Shown one piece after another: positions 1 to 14,300 of a stretch of 64,000 bases of DNA. The stretch comes from Chrysogorgia sp. JL179-B06 (Eukaryota; Cnidaria; Anthozoa; Scleralcyonacea; Chrysogorgiidae). Under the pieces are notes generated by a model. That model was given only the letters and a program-made list of their open reading frames with translations. It was not told the DNA's origin and made no database searches. Position 1 is the stretch's first letter. The number at the start of each line of letters is the position of its first letter. The stretch lies in NCBI GenBank assembly GCA_035772405.1, contig JAYKKM010000263.1, positions 1,131,001 through 1,195,000 on the forward strand, read 5' to 3'. A program made the translations under genes and the position numbers.

Positions 1-306
1 TTTCATCACTTCCTTCCTCCCTCCCGTCCTTCCTTCCTCCCGTCCTCCCGTCCGTCCGTCCGTCCTTACTTCCTTCCGTCCATTCTTCCGACCATCCGTC
101 CATTCTTCCGTCCGTCCTTCCTTCCCTCCTTCCCTCCCTCCCTCCCTCCCTCCTTCCCTCCTCCCTCCCTCCCTCCTTCCTTCCTTCCTTCCATCCTTCC
201 ATCCTTCCTTCCTTCCTTCCTTCCTTCCTTCCTTCCTTCCTTCCTTCCTTCCTTCCTTCCTTCCTTCCTTCCTTCCTTCCTTCCTTCCTTCCTTCCTTCC
301 TTCCTT
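1..306. repeat. (TTCC)n pyrimidine microsatellite
   Basis: The block is almost purely C and T. It is degenerate (TTCC/TCCC/GTCC) up to about 180 and becomes a near-perfect TTCC tetranucleotide array to 306. It may be the edge of a larger satellite that continues left of the window. Confidence 0.95.
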
Positions 307-1019
307 GGTTAACGATGTTCTGTTAACAATCAAGGATACCAGTTAAAGAACCAAGCTCTCAGAGAACAAGAATATTATCATTTGAACTTTTAGTGGACAT
401 TTAAATTTTTGGCGTTTCAAGGTTTTGACTTGTTCACACAAGTTCAAAAGACAAAACGACACACTGAAAACGATATCTGATAACCGTTTTCCAGAGTTTT
501 CATTAATAGGCGGTTACCGCCGTTACTGAAAACGTTTTCAACTATTCAAAACGTTTTCGTCGATTGACGACATTTTCTTCAGTTTTCATGTGAAAACGCC
601 GTGAAAAGGATACTTTTTGAAACGCGTTCCAAATAAAAACGCTCGAAACGACATAGTCTTCTTAGCATTTTGAAGCTTAAAACGAAAATTTCGAAATTCC
701 AGGGTAAACTTTCAAAGCGATTATTTTACAAATTTCGATCGCCATGACCAGATTTTGGTAGAGATTTTCATTACGACACGAGTGGGTGTTGCGTCATGCG
801 TTAAGCGTGGGCCAATATTTTTCCTCGTCGGTTGTTTGTGTCATAATCAATGTGAGTGGGTGTTGCGTCATGCGTTAAGCGTGGGTGTATTGTTTGTCGG
901 TAGGTCTATTGTTCGTTGGTGTTGGTAATTGTTGTGATCTGTTAAGTGGTTTATGTTCCAAGTTGGTGTACCAACTTTCTAATGTAAGTCGCTGATTATA
1001 GTTTGTGTTAAAGGCGATA
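307..1019. other. Non-coding stretch with a 32-bp direct repeat
   Basis: No exon is recognised. From about 450 to 640 the motifs GAAAACG and CGTTTTC recur in both orientations, as in a decayed foldback element. A 32-bp direct repeat starting GAGTGGGTGTTGCGTCATGC occurs at 780-811 and 854-885, 74 bp apart. Confidence 0.6.
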
Positions 1020-1198
1020 CATTCAGCCGAGTCCCAGTCTGACAAACACGCTTTACTTGACTCTGAAGATGACCGCCGCTGAGGCCGTCGAAACGTCAGT
1101 CACCAACAACAGTCTTTCTCAAGACTACAACAACCTGGACGATCAACTTCACGCATTTAATGATACTCCTAGGTTCAAACCATTTATTTTATAGTCAA
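1020..1198 (+). mobile_element. Putative Penelope-like retroelement 3' tail
   Basis: A GAAGATGAC...GTCGAAACGTC hairpin-like motif is followed by about 100 bp of non-coding tail. The same GAAGA-stem-CGAAAC layout appears just after the GIY-YIG coding remnants elsewhere in this window (7190-7576 and 23335-23960), which is why I assign it to that class. No coding part is left here, so the class is inferred from the tail alone. Confidence 0.4.
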
Positions 1199-1204
1199 TC
1201 AAGA

Positions 1205-1352
1205 TATGGTCTGGAAACTCGGCAAACTACAAAGCGGTTAACATTGTAATAAACAAATGAGCTGCGATTTATGCATGATTGCTTCATTATACCAAAAATA
1301 CAATGTTTTCACTAACCGTCACCTTATACTTTAGTTGAGTTTCCAGACCATA
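1205..1352. mobile_element. 148-bp hairpin MITE
   Basis: Inverted ends TATGGTCTGGAAACTC and GAGTTTCCAGACCATA bound a short non-coding insert. No clear target duplication is visible. Confidence 0.6.
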
Positions 1353-1392
1353 CCTGCTATGACCATGGACTATGCTTAGGATATACTGACTA

Positions 1393-1580
1393 TAGACCTC
1401 TTTCATAATGGCGGCCAATTTAAATATTCCTTTATGTGGCATCTAAATTAGCATTTATGGCCTGGTTTGTGTGTCAGCAATTCAAAATAATCTTTGCTTC
1501 CTAACGAGGTTGTAAAGGCTAATTTATATGCACATAAAATAATAATATTTAAAATGGCAGCCATTATGAAAGAGGTCCAT
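1393..1580. mobile_element. 188-bp hairpin MITE
   Basis: The arms TAGACCTCTTTCATAATGGC and its near-complement GCCATTATGAAAGAGGTCCA form a long imperfect hairpin, continuing inward through AATTTAAATATT. It is non-coding. Confidence 0.65.
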
Positions 1581-1590
1581 AAAGACCCAC

Positions 1591-2085
1591 TGATCTCAAA
1601 AATAGGACTGGATTGAGCTTTCTATTGTATCTGACGAGCTGATTTAGAAGCCTGCATATTTGCATAATGTAAATTAACGAGAGATCATTAGAAGCTCCGA
1701 GTTTGTAAGCAAACCAGACCGCGACGCTTGCGAAATAGGTTTAGCGTCTGGCCAATATAGTTTCTTTGTTAAAATTAAATGCAAAAAATCTTGAACCTAA
1801 TTTGACATCTCATATTAGGCTTCTCTCACTTGATAATTAGAGCCAACGGGGTCATTTTGGAGTGACCTCATTACGAATACAGCGGCGAATCGGAGAGGAA
1901 AGGCAGAATTCTGATATTTAACAACTTTCCAGCGAATATTTTTTCTTCGCTAACATTAAATAGCAAATGTCAGAATCCTCCCCAACATGTCTGTGATGAC
2001 TCCTGAGGTGGTCACTCCAATATGGCCGCTGCTGGCTTCATTTTTGTAACAACAGAAGCTCGATCCAGTCCTATTTTTGAGATCA
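1591..2085. mobile_element. Foldback element, TGATCTC family, 495 bp
   Basis: The termini TGATCTCAAAAATAGGACTG and its complement form an inverted repeat of about 28 bp. A second member at 39966-40775 is also 495 bp once its nested insert is removed, and larger relatives lie at 55954-56955 and 60642-61683. The central module (about 1842-2030) is itself a hairpin with GGAGTGACC/GGTCACTCC ends and differs from the module in the 39966 copy. It sits immediately downstream of a GCC1 exon. Confidence 0.75.
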
Positions 2086-2100
2086 AACACCACGACTAAC

Positions 2101-2361
2101 CTGACTCCAGTATGTCATCATTGCTCTGAGAATCACGACATTTCAAAAGTTCTTTTACTTTGCGAAAAACTTGCTCCAAATTATTTTCGTTGTCCACATT
2201 CGACCCGTTGTCTAAGTCTCTGTTGTCTGTGTTAATGGACTCCTTGTTTATTGTATTTAAGGCATGAAGTCGTTCTTTCAATTTCTGAATCTCCACCTGA
2301 TCGTGTGACCTCAACCTTTCGTATTTCCCAACCACGTCGGACAATTCAGAAAGTTTCGCCT
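2101..2361 (-). CDS. GCC1: GCC1 exon 7 (last in window)
   Basis: The acceptor is CATTTTTCAG|. The exon encodes EAKLSELSDVVGKYE, IQKLKERLHALN and a Leu-rich LEQVFRKVKELL segment. The frame meets a stop just after the CAG|GTTAGT donor, so I read the exon as internal rather than terminal. Confidence 0.87.
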
Positions 2362-5300
2362 CTGAAAAATGGAGAGATAACAACTTACTACATTTATTAT
2401 ATGCATGAAAACATTACTGCATTCTGATTGGTCAAGAGGAGTGCGATTACTCCGGTGTAATCAATGTTGCCATGGAAACAAAAAATACTTGAAAACGCAA
2501 AATGGCTTCCATTTACAATCACTGATCTACGGAAAATCATTGATCTTTCAACTTCTTCCTTTGCTATTTGATTTTTACACGTGTGGACGGGCTGGAAACG
2601 ACTCTGCCATAAGAACGAAGTACAATACCGCAATATACTATACGTTTCTCATCTCTGACTTGTCATTAGTATTCTCTGACGAAGGGTCTTGGGGAATTCA
2701 GAAAATGTGCTTGCGCGGGAGAATGCAACTGGCAACCTTCTAATTGACAGTAAGAAGAACCAAAGTGCATTCTTGGCTTACCGAGGTCGGCGACTCTTTG
2801 TTCTTCAGCTTTGGCAATCATGGACGCCTTTGCCTCTGCTTCGTTCGCTCGTAGTTGTTCGGACAAAATATCCTTCTCAAGCTGCGACTTCATCTTTATC
2901 ATCTCCCGCTGTAACTGCAGCAGTGTTGGCGATGAGTTCGAGTCCACATTTCCGTCGCAATTTTCTACTTTATTAGACGGCACTAAAAATACAAGGAAGG
3001 TCGGAGTAAGGTGGTATGTATAAAAACAATACATGGGTACAATACACAATTTATGCTACGTAATACGCAATATATGGTGTTAAATGAAAGCTACATTCAT
3101 AGATTGTGATAAAACATGAATTGATAGCAGAGTGTATACCAGTTAACAGGTAGTTAATTATTTAATAGCTTACACAATGAGTACATATGATCAGGTACCG
3201 ATGGGAAAGCAGTGATATATCAACCAAAACTAGTTCTAATGATACGAAACTTGGTAAAATATCTAACCAAAGACAGATCTGTGTTCTGTAGTAAAATCAG
3301 GGGTTATGGTGGTATATTTAAAAAATCAAATTTTCTACTATTATTTGATTCACAAATAGGTTGTGATCGGTAGTTTATGATTTTACTGCAGAACACAGAT
3401 CTGCCTTTGGTTAGATGTTTTACCAAGTTTCGTATCATTAGAACTAGTTTTGGTTGATATATCACTCTGTTTTCCCATCGGTTCCTGATCATATGTACTC
3501 ATTATGTAACTATTAAATGATTAACTAGCTGTAGCCTGTGTACAGCCTGAATATACACTTGTAATTCAGTCTGTGAAAATTCGCACGATAGCTTGTCGAC
3601 CCCCGCTGAGCTTCTCAGATCTAAGAAGTAGATTTTGATTGTCCAAATCACAACTCTTGTCTTATTCCAGTTACAATTGCTTCTTTGGGAATTCTTGTCA
3701 GATCAAATAATCCAATCAAATAAACAATTATGAATGATATGAGTATTAAACCACTCAAAATCTACTTCTCAGATCTGAGAAGCTCAGTGGGGGGTCGACA
3801 AGCTATCGTGCGAATTTTCACAGACTGAATTACAGGTGTATATTCAGGCTGTATACAGGCTAACTAGCTGCTAACTGGTATACACTCTGCTACCAATTCA
3901 TGTTTTATCATAATCTACACGAATGTAGCTTTCATTTAATCCCATATATCATCGCCAATAAATTGTGCATTGTACCTATATGTATTGTTTTTATACATAT
4001 CGGCCAAATTTTAGCCCATTTTCACATATTTGCAACGTGAACAGATGCTCGCTAATGAAAAAATAGGCACGCAACGCGTACATGAGTCGACTGACACAGG
4101 AAAGCAAAACTATATACTAGAAGTTACTATCGCTAGTGAAGTGCTGCCTCAAAGGTTGTGATATTTTACCAATTTCCAAAAAAATAAACCCTGGGAGTCA
4201 AGTTAATATTAGTTGTAATAGACACACCCAGTATACACAAATACATATTTTCAACAATAATGTTTAGTTTTGAGATGATCAAATGATATAGATGGTGACA
4301 TATACGATGAAACAGAGTGTTTAAAGTGACACTACGACCACATTTTTACCTATCGATATTTTTACATATTTATAAAACAGAGCTGCTAAATATTACTTGG
4401 TCGAAACCGTTTTGCGATTCGACGATATTATTTTTCTTACTCCGAATCTGGAGTTGTTATGTCCGCCATTAATCGTTCATGTTCCTGACCAGCGTAACGA
4501 AGTGACGTTAGATTCTTCACGCGAAGACTCCACGTGGCTAATTCTTCAAGTAAATCAAGGTCGTTTTTTCAAATTCTTCGTCTGAAAGGCTGGACATTTC
4601 ATCTACTTCTCGAAAAAACAAGAAAACAAGTAACCTCGACCGAAATTCGGGCGTAGCATTGAGAATCTGACGTCACAAATAATATTACCTTTTGAAATTG
4701 CGGGCTCACTTGGAACACGTTTTTAGTAAGGCCTAAATAATAGTGATTTCAGAGCTCAAATTACTTACTTAAAAATACCATTTTTTGTTTTTTTACATCG
4801 ATGATCACTTTCGTGAAATACTATTCTATGCTAAAGAAAATCTATAAAAGACGGGGGTGAATTTTCATCGTAGTGGCACTTTAATGGGATAAGGATAAAA
4901 TTTTCAGAAAATGGTCTTTATTTGCTTATTTACTTAAATCTATCAGCTTGTTTAGAAAAAAAACGAGCCACAATAAACAATTATTGCATGAGGCTCTTGA
5001 TATCATGCGTAAGCCGAATCCAATAATTGTTTTATCATACAATTATAAGAAAAGCTAAAAAAAGCTTGTAAAAATTATAAAGTCGGGTAGGTGACAAGAC
5101 ATCAATAATTATCTGTAGGTTTTTTAGCCAATCAAGATGATGATCACGAAACCATTTGTATATTATTTGAGTGTGACTGACACAACAAATGGTGCAATTT
5201 GTAAGGGAATGAACGCGAGGAGATTTTTCAGCACGCCTTAGAGATTTATTTAGGGAAAATATGCAAAAGCGTAAACTTCACTCAACCACAAGTGTGCCCA

Positions 5301-8300
5301 GTAGAAGTGCTTGCATAGAAACTAAATCATCTGATGAGGATTCCTTGCATGTCTGTTGAGGATTCCAACACATTGGCGACGGTGAACTGAAAAGGCAAAC
5401 TTCGGAATGATCGTTGCAAAGTGCGGTTGCAGGTTCGACCTAGGTTCGACCGTGGTTTTCGTTAAGGTTATTTCTAAGCAGTACTGTACCTCATGTTCAC
5501 TATTGCAATAGTACAACAACCTTTCAGGGCCGTACATAGCGGGGGGACAGCAGGGGCAACTCCACCCCCCCCCCCCCCCCCCAGAAAAACCCAAAATATT
5601 ATTTTATAAGGTTGATTATCAATTTATTATGGGTATTCAGACATTTTTTTGTACGAGTGCTGAAATACGACGTAAACATAAATAATTCGTCTTGAAAATT
5701 TCAAGCAGGACGCGCAACATCGCAACCTAGATTGGGTACCAGCCACCAAACCAAGGACGTAGGAAGATATGATTTTCTGAAACGCGATTTCCTTCACAAG
5801 ATTTATCTTACTGCCCCCTTGCAAAATAATCCTGCGTACAGCTATGCAACCTTTTGTTCGTTCGTCCATTCGTTACAAACCTTTCACGTTTTCTTTTGAA
5901 TCCTCAGCATCTGAAGACGCGTCATTTGGAATCTGTTTCTCTTTAGCTGCCTCGTTCAGATGGTTTAGTTTTAACTGTAGTCCTTCCTTACTTGTCCTTT
6001 CCTTTGACACCACAACTTGCATTTCTCGTAACATCATTGCGTAATCATTCTGCTCGGCATCACGCGCCTGCTGTTCTAGTCGATTGCGGTTTCGTAGCTA
6101 TAAAATAATGTTAAAACTCATAGCAGTCGCATGTTTATAAAACTTGTATATCATTAATCAATTTGCCGGTGAGACGCTCTAACCATTGAGTCACCGAGAC
6201 TCAGATGGAGAGCGAAGGTTACAATGATGTTACTCAGAATCATTTTTCTGAGGATACGAGCTTGACGATCGTCCATGTATCGTCTGTCTACTCCAAGCTC
6301 TCCCACATTCACTACAGCAGTGTATATATTAACACATTAATCAATTTGTTACCGCTTGGAACTGAACACAACAAAAAAGTCAATTTCCAACTCAATTACG
6401 AGTCCCACGCATCGTATTAATTTACGCCTTTAAAAACGTATTTTCCCGTTAAAAACAATGAGAAAGTTGCACAACGAATGTTCTCTGAATTATTGTTAAA
6501 ATGCTTGATAGAATTGAAAACAATTACTAGCGGAAAACAAGCCCTAGGAAATTATTCAAATAAATCCAATACAAATGGCAGCCACGTTGAGTTTTGTTAC
6601 CATGGTAACAGTTGCACGACCTGGAGTGCAATTTACGAAATAATTGACCAATCAGAATGCAGTAGTTTTGTCATGTATATAATAAATACAATATTTTTAC
6701 TCCTCTTTACCAAACAGAATGCGGTGCTAGTTATCATGCATATCATAGACAAATTATGCAGAAAAAGAAACAGGTCTCTTTTTTAACAATTCTATATCTA
6801 CTTACATCTTGAATCTGGCGTTGCATGTCTTCTTTCACCTTGCAGAATTCCATTCGCTCTTCAACAAACGCTTCTTCCTTTGTTTGGAGCTGTTGCTGTA
6901 ATAAATACCACAGTATTCAAACGTCATGCTTATATAATATATATATATATTATAAGTTATAATTTTTTTCTTCTTCTTGTGTCCCTCAATTTTCCACTGA
7001 CATAGTCAGTGTGACAGGTGCCTGGAGTTGGGGTATGGGGACTCATGGCTGGGTTGCGGGGATTTGCCGGCCATGAGAGCAGTATTCTATCTGGAGGCTG
7101 GCTGTGGAAGTGGAAGCCCTTGGATATCCCAGGCAACCATCCTCCACAAGCGAGGCAGTTGTTAACGTACATGTATATTCATAGACGATGTTTCGGACGA
7201 TATGTCCTTCTTCGGGTCAGATGAAGAATGAGAGCAACGCGAGGTGTGGATGACGTAATGATGTTAAAAATAGAGTGTATTAGCATAAGAAAGCGGAGTC
7301 ATGTAAATTTCAAAAGATATCGAAATGTATAAAATTATCATATGAATTGAAAATCGACGTTAATCCCATGTAGGTGCAGAGTGTTAAAGTTGAAAATAAA
7401 CCTGCGCTCACATTGTTTGTGTTCGTTATCATCGAAACATTTTTGAGGATGGTGATGGACATATCATCCATGGAGTGGCCTACTGAGTTAAAATGCTCAG
7501 TGACAGGGTAGTCACTGAAGTTTCGTCTAACTGAGCTAAGATGTTCTCGAAAACAAATTACCTTAGTAGATAACAATTTCAGTTTAAGCTGGCTCCTTTT
7601 TCAGTTTGACCCGTCGAGCAAACTCGAAAATAGCAGCATCCAGAAGCATACAACGCGAGAATGAAAACGTTATTTCTCGAGTACAAGAGTACCGTAAAAC
7701 TATTAACATTTCTAAACATTATACTAAAAGGCCTTTTATTTAAAAGTAATTTATTTTTTACCTGTAGTTCCGCTTTATAGGACATTGTATTGCAGTGTTA
7801 AAGAAACTATAGTGCAACCGTACGTCACTTGACTTACTAAGTACTTTTTCTTATCAGCTTGAAAGGAGCTTTCCATTTTCGACTTCTGTTCCATGAGGGT
7901 TTCCAAGGTTTCACGCAGAGTTTTGACTTGCGCCTCCAAGCTCGCCTGTCCTAGCGAGTCATCATTCTGGGAGATAAATTTGTACAGCATAAACAATAAG
8001 GAAAATTGGGATATTTATACCAAGGACTGGCAAGAAGATGGGGAAGGAGGAAGGAGGAAGAACGAAGGAAGGAAGGAAGGGAGGGAAGAAAGGAAGATGT
8101 TGAAGAAGGAAGGAAGATGTAGACGAAAGGAAGATGTGGAAGAAGAAAGGAAGGAAGATAAGGAAGAAGGAAGATGTAGAAGGAAGATGAGGAAGGAACT
8201 AAGAAAAGGAAGAAGGAGGGAAGACACGGAAGAAGAAAGGAAGATGAGGAAGAAGGAAGGAAGATGAGGAAGAAGGAAGGAAGATGAGGAAGAAGGAAGA

Positions 8301-11300
8301 TGTGGAAGAAGGAAGGAAGATGAGGAAGAAGGAAGATGAGGAAGAAGGAAGATGAGGAAGAAGGAAGATGAGGAAGAAGGAAGATGAGGAAGAAAGAAGG
8401 AAGATGAGGAAGAAGGAAGGAAGATGAGGAAGAAGAAAGATGAGGAAGAAGGAAGGAAGATGAGGAAGAAGAAAGATGAGGAAGAAGGAAGGAAGATGAG
8501 GAAGAAGAAAGATGAGGAAGAAGGAAGGAAGATGAGGAAGAAGGAAGATGAGGAAGGAAGATGAGGAAGATGAGGAAGAAGGAAGGAAGATGAGGAAGAA
8601 GAAAGATGAGGAAGAAGGAAGATGAGGAAGAATGAAGACGACGAAGAAGCAAGGAAGATGTGGAAGAAGGAAGGAAGATGAGGAAGAAGGAAGGAAGATG
8701 TGGAAGAAGGAAGGAAGATGAGGAAGAAGGAAGGAAGATGAGGAAGAAGGAAGGAAGACGAGGAAGAAAAAGGAAGATGAGGAAGAAAAAAGGAAGACGA
8801 GGAAGAAGGGAGGAAGATGAGGAAGAAGGAAGGAAGATGAGGAAGAAGGAAGATGAGGATGAAGGAAGGAAGATGTGGAGGAAGGAAGATGAGGAAGAAA
8901 GAAGGAAGATGAGGAAGGAAGATGTGGAACAAGAAAGGAAAATGTGGAAGGAAAGAAGAGGAAGGAAGATGAGAAAGGAAGGAAGGTGATGAGGAAGAAG
9001 GAAGGAAAGAAGATGTGGAAGAAGGAAGGAAGATGAGGAAGAAGGAAGGAAGATGAGGAAGAAGGAAGGAAGGAAGATGTGGAAGAAGGAAGGAAGGAAG
9101 AAGGAAGGAAGATGAGGAAGAAGGAAGATGAGGAAGAAAAAAGGAAGATGAGGAAGGAAGGGAGATGACGAAGGAAGGGAGATGTGGAAGAAGTAAGTAA
9201 AGGAAGAAGGAAGGAAGATGTGGAAGAAGGAAGATGAGGAAGAAGGAAGATGAGGAAGAAGGAAAATGAGGAAGAAGGAAGATGAGGAAGAAGGAAGATG
9301 AGGAAGAAGGAAGATGAGGAAGAAGGAAGGGAGATGAGGAAGAAGGAAGATGAGGAAGAAGGAAGATGAGGAAGAAGGAAGATGAGGAAGAAGGAAGATG
9401 AGGAAGAAGGAAGCAAGATGAGGAAGGAAGGAAGGAAGACAGACATAGACATAGACAAACTTTATTTAAACACGGTAAAATCATCAGTACTTACTACAAA
9501 TAAGAATAAAAAAGAAGAGTTATTTACAGTATACTGGTTTACATGATTGCCGTGTGGGAGTCCGAAACAGAGTGTAGTATCTTAATACCTCTTTTAAAAG
9601 AACTTAGAGATGTAGTAGTTCTAAGTTCAGTTGGGAGACTATTCCATAGGAAAGCCCCATTATAGCTGATACTACGCTTTAAATAGTCAGTTCGAGGTTT
9701 AGGTAGCCATAGTTTGTTTTGAAGGAAGGAAGATTGAAGGAAGATTCATTGAAGGAAGGAAGATGATGATGATGAGGAAGAAGGAAGGAAGAGTGGAAGA
9801 AGGAAGATGAGGAAGAAGGAAGGAAGAAGGAAGGAAGAGTGGAAGAAGGAAGATGAGGAAGAAGGAAAGAAGATGTGGAAGGAAGAGTGGAAGAAGGAAG
9901 ATGATGAAGGAAAGAAGATGAGGAAGAAGGAAGACGAGGAAGAAGGAAGGATGATGCGGAAGAAGGAAGGAAGATGAGGAAGAAGGAAGGAAGACGAGGA
10001 AGAGGGAAGGAAGATGAGGAAGAAGGAAGGAAGATGTGGAAGAAGGAAGGAAGATGATGAAGGAAAATGAGGAAGGAAGGAAGAGTGGAAGAAGGATGGA
10101 AGATGTGGAAGAGGGAAGGAGACGAGGAAGACGAGGAAGAAGGAAGATGAAGGAAGGAAAATGAGGAATAAGGAAGGAAAATGAGGAAGGATGGAAATGA
10201 GGAAGAAGGAAGATGAGGAAGGAGGATGGAAAGGGAAGGAAAATGAGGAAGAAGGAAGGAAGATGAGGCAGAAGGATGGAAGATGTGGAGGAAGGAAGGA
10301 AGATGAGGAAGAAGGAAGATGAGGAAGGAAGGAAAATGAGGAAGAAGGAATGAGGAAGAAGAGAGTTCACTGTATTCGAATGCCAAGAACAATGAAGAGT
10401 TTGGGGAACAAGATGGCAACGTTAAGACAACGGACGATACATGGATGATCGTCAAGCTCAAATCGACAGAAAATGTTCTAACCATTGAACGTTTCACTGG
10501 CAATCAGAAGGTTTCAGTTTCAATTCCTGTTTGTAACTCAGAAACATTTTCAGAGGATTTGAGCTTGACGATCGTCCATGTATCGTCTGTCTACTACACA
10601 AAGCTTCCAGATTAAACACACCCTGGAAGCATTACTGAAATATAGTGATTGCCGCATAGGCACACATATATCAATCGAACCAGTACATCATTGTAACATT
10701 CGCTCTCCATCTGAGTCTCGGTAGCTCAATGGTTAGAGCGTCTCACCTGAAAACACAGGTTACATGTTCGTTTCCTGTCCGAGACTTTCTTACGATTTGA
10801 ACTTGACCATCATGTACGCATCGTTTACCTTTCTGTGTTGTGTATCAGAATTATCTCCCAAAGTTTTCCCAGGACTATCTTTCGCTGGGCTATCCGTTGA
10901 GCTATATGCACCATCGATTCCTCCATCATTACTTCCATGCGAGTACTGCAGATCTCTAGTTTCCTCTCCAGATGACTGCTCTCCTTTCTCTCTCAACTTA
11001 TCTCTTTCCAATACATTATGGTCACGACTTGGGCTGAGCACCTTCAAACTTTTTTCCAACGCAACCTTTTCCTTTTGTAAACCTTTGTAGGCCAATACAA
11101 CATCTGTAAAAGCAAAATGTAATGATATCACGACAACGTAATTTTGTCATACATACATGTATCATAAACAAGTAAACATACGATTTTGTTTGTACAATTA
11201 AGGATTTGCACTACTCGTGATATTTAAAAATTGTGCCAAATTGCACTCGCCTAACGGTTTGTCCGAATATCACTCGTACTGTAAATCCTTAATAGCACTC

Positions 11301-14300
11301 GTTATTTAATTAATAGAAAATATTTTCCGTGTTTCCATACAGTTATACCCTTACGAAGATTCCACATGATTTCACATGAGAAAATATACTCTTACGAAGA
11401 TTCCACATGATTTCACATGTGCAAATTTCACATGTGAACATTTCACATGTGAGCATTTCACATGTGATTTTGGAATATGTGAAATATTCAAATGTTAAAC
11501 ATTCACATGTTTCAAAATCATATGTGAAACATTCACATGTTTCAAAATCACATCTGAAGCATTCACATGTTTCAAAATCACATGTGAAACATTCACATGA
11601 TTAGAATTAGCCTGCGCAGCGGCTCTCGAAGGGGGGGGGGGGGGGGGGGGGGGGAGGCGAGAAGAGCGAAAACGCGCGCGAACTGGGTAGATTAGAATTG
11701 TTAAAACTAAGTTTTATTTTTTCTAAAAAAGCTGAATTATATAAATATAAGGTCTAAATGTTATGTTTATACATTTTTCAATAATTTTGTTTTTTGCTTA
11801 ATTAAAGCTGCAACTTATCAGTAGTCTGCATGTGCATGTCATTTGTTTGAAAAGATTCAATTCAGTTCACTAGTGTATTTTATAGTATATCATGGATGTG
11901 CATGCTTTTACTGTGACCAGCCATGTGAAATTAAACTAGTGAGACTAGTGGAAGTTATTTAACACACTTCTATATCTCACTCCGTTATGGAGATATTCAG
12001 ATTTGAAAGATATGCAAATGGTTAACCAATGACGTAAAAACCTTGACACAACATTTTGATTCACTGTGTAATCCAGTTTATTTTCAAAATTATTTTACCA
12101 AATCATGTGAAACTTGGCACTTATATGACTATTTTCGTGAGCGGTCCGGAACGTGAAATCCGGCAATTTGATTGGTTCCTGAGCGGTCCGGAATCTGCCG
12201 TTCCGGACCGCTGACAGTTGCTGTCCTGACAGTGAGAATTTTATAAACAAAATGAAAGTCGAGTCATTTATACGCAACAAGATGGATAATAATTTCAGAA
12301 CTACTCATTGTTGAAATATATTGATGTATAGCTCAGGTTTCCGCATTATGTGAAACTTTTTAAAATGTCCAAAACGCTCGTAACATTGTTCGTGATAATA
12401 TAACATTTACTTCTCGCAGGTAATGTAGAATTTCAGGTGGCTTTTTTTCAACTATACTTAACGCACAACCTTGAATAATATGTCAAACAAAAGCAAATGA
12501 AAAAAGCTAAACGGAAAGTACTTTAAAAATTGGAAAATATCTGCCATTTTGGTTTAGTTCGCAAGAAAGATGGTGGCGAATACGAGCCTAACACTGTAGA
12601 GTTTTCACAGAACGTACTTCACAACATGTGTGGTCATATAATAAACTACTAATTGACCTCGCTTGTTCGGTCTGTACTAGTGAAATATTGGACCTCCGTT
12701 TTCTGCACAGACCTCGGCTCGCTGCGCTCGCTCGGTCGAAAAAACGTCGGTCCGATATTTCACTAGTACAGACCTCACGCTCGGTCAATAAGTAGTAATT
12801 ATTTAAATGAACAATATTACCACACATACACAGATCCCATGGTTACACATCAGTTTCCAGAGTATTTTCTTCATAAAATGACAATATACTATTTCTGTCA
12901 TGTTCAACAATATTCCATATGCTAAACTTATGGGTGATATAAGCAATTATAGGAAAGCAAATATGCACACCAAAAATAAAACAAAGTGTAAGATGGTCTG
13001 GTAACTTAAATAAAAATCGACATGGATAGATGGCATATTGCTCGCCTAATTGCCAAGTTTCACATAATTCCGTAAGATAATTTTGAAGAGAAACTGGATT
13101 ACATCATTGTTTATCACATTTTCATTTAACTCTTTCCTGTCCGGCTGAAAAACATCCAAAATTGAACCAGTTCTTTGTTCTATTGATATCTCTGTTGTGA
13201 ATGCTATACATTTTCTGAAAGCCCAATAAACCGGTTTTTACTATAGTGCTTTTAATTTCCCGAACAAGACACATTATGTTCATATAAGTTAGCATTAATT
13301 TTCATAAATCAGGCTGAAAAACTTTCATTTTTCTAGAAAAGCCCATCTCAAAGAAAAGCCCATCTTGCACGCCCTCGTAGCATCATGAAAATTCAAAATG
13401 CCACCAATCGCAGAGTTGTTTATGAAATCAAATCAAACTTGGCAAGTGAGTGCATCGCATGTCCCTGGCGCTTGTCTAATTTCAATTTTTAGTCTTGCGT
13501 TACCATGTGCCGTGTTGTTCGATTGACAACTTCATAAGTTTTGTTCTTATACTTGCTGTATATTAATCGTTGGTTGCTCAGATCCTGATTTCAATTTATT
13601 AGACCGAAGTTTCCAAATGTTTCATTGATTCATTAACTCAATTCAGCCAAAAGCGGCAAGGAGGACTTGAAATATATTCTTATTAAGATCTTAATAGGAT
13701 CCTACTAAGATCTTAATAAGACTTTACATCATTATCTTACACTAAGATCTTCATATAATCTTACTAAGATCTTAACAGGATCTAAATACTAAGATATTAC
13801 TAAAGACTTTATATTATGATCTCACCAAGAGCTTCATACAATCTTACTAAGATCTTAACAGGATCTTAATGCAGATCTTCATACAATCTTATTAAGATCT
13901 TAACAGGATCTTACTAAGATCTAACTAAGACTTTATATTATTGATCTAAGAACTTCATACAACCTTCCTAAGATCTTAATAGGATCCTACTAAGATCTTA
14001 ATAACACTTTACATCATTATCTTATACTAAGATCTTAATTCTTACTAAGATCTTAACAGGATCTTACTAAGATCTTACTAAGACTTTATATTATGATCTT
14101 ACCAAGAACTTCATACAATCTTGGTTAGATCTTAACAGGATCTTACTAAGATCTTACTAAGATTCTATATTATGATCTTACTAAGATCTCCAGACAATCT
14201 TACTAAGATCTCCAGACAATCTTAATAAGATCTTAACAGGATCTTACAAATAACTTACTAAGACTTTATATTATGATCTCACCAAGAGCTTCATACAATC

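Noticed and set aside
2096..2100. GCC1 stop codon right after exon 7
   Set aside because: It lies within a strong donor (CAG|GTTAGT) and the GRIP domain has not been reached, so the exon is more likely internal.
5322..5869. Minus-strand frames rich in Gly or Cys near the C tract
   Set aside because: The Gly run is the homopolymer tract; no splice sites or family match.
7951..10503. Long Ser/Phe/Leu-rich frames on the minus strand and Glu/Lys/Arg-rich frames on the plus strand
   Set aside because: By-products of the GGAAGA purine satellite; interrupted by a LINE tail, with no start or splice support.
10715..10785. Functional tRNA gene
   Set aside because: The anticodon stem does not pair and the B box is altered; several partial copies point to a SINE.
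11407..11604. His/Ser-rich repeat protein frame
   Set aside because: It is the CACATGTGAA minisatellite read in one frame.
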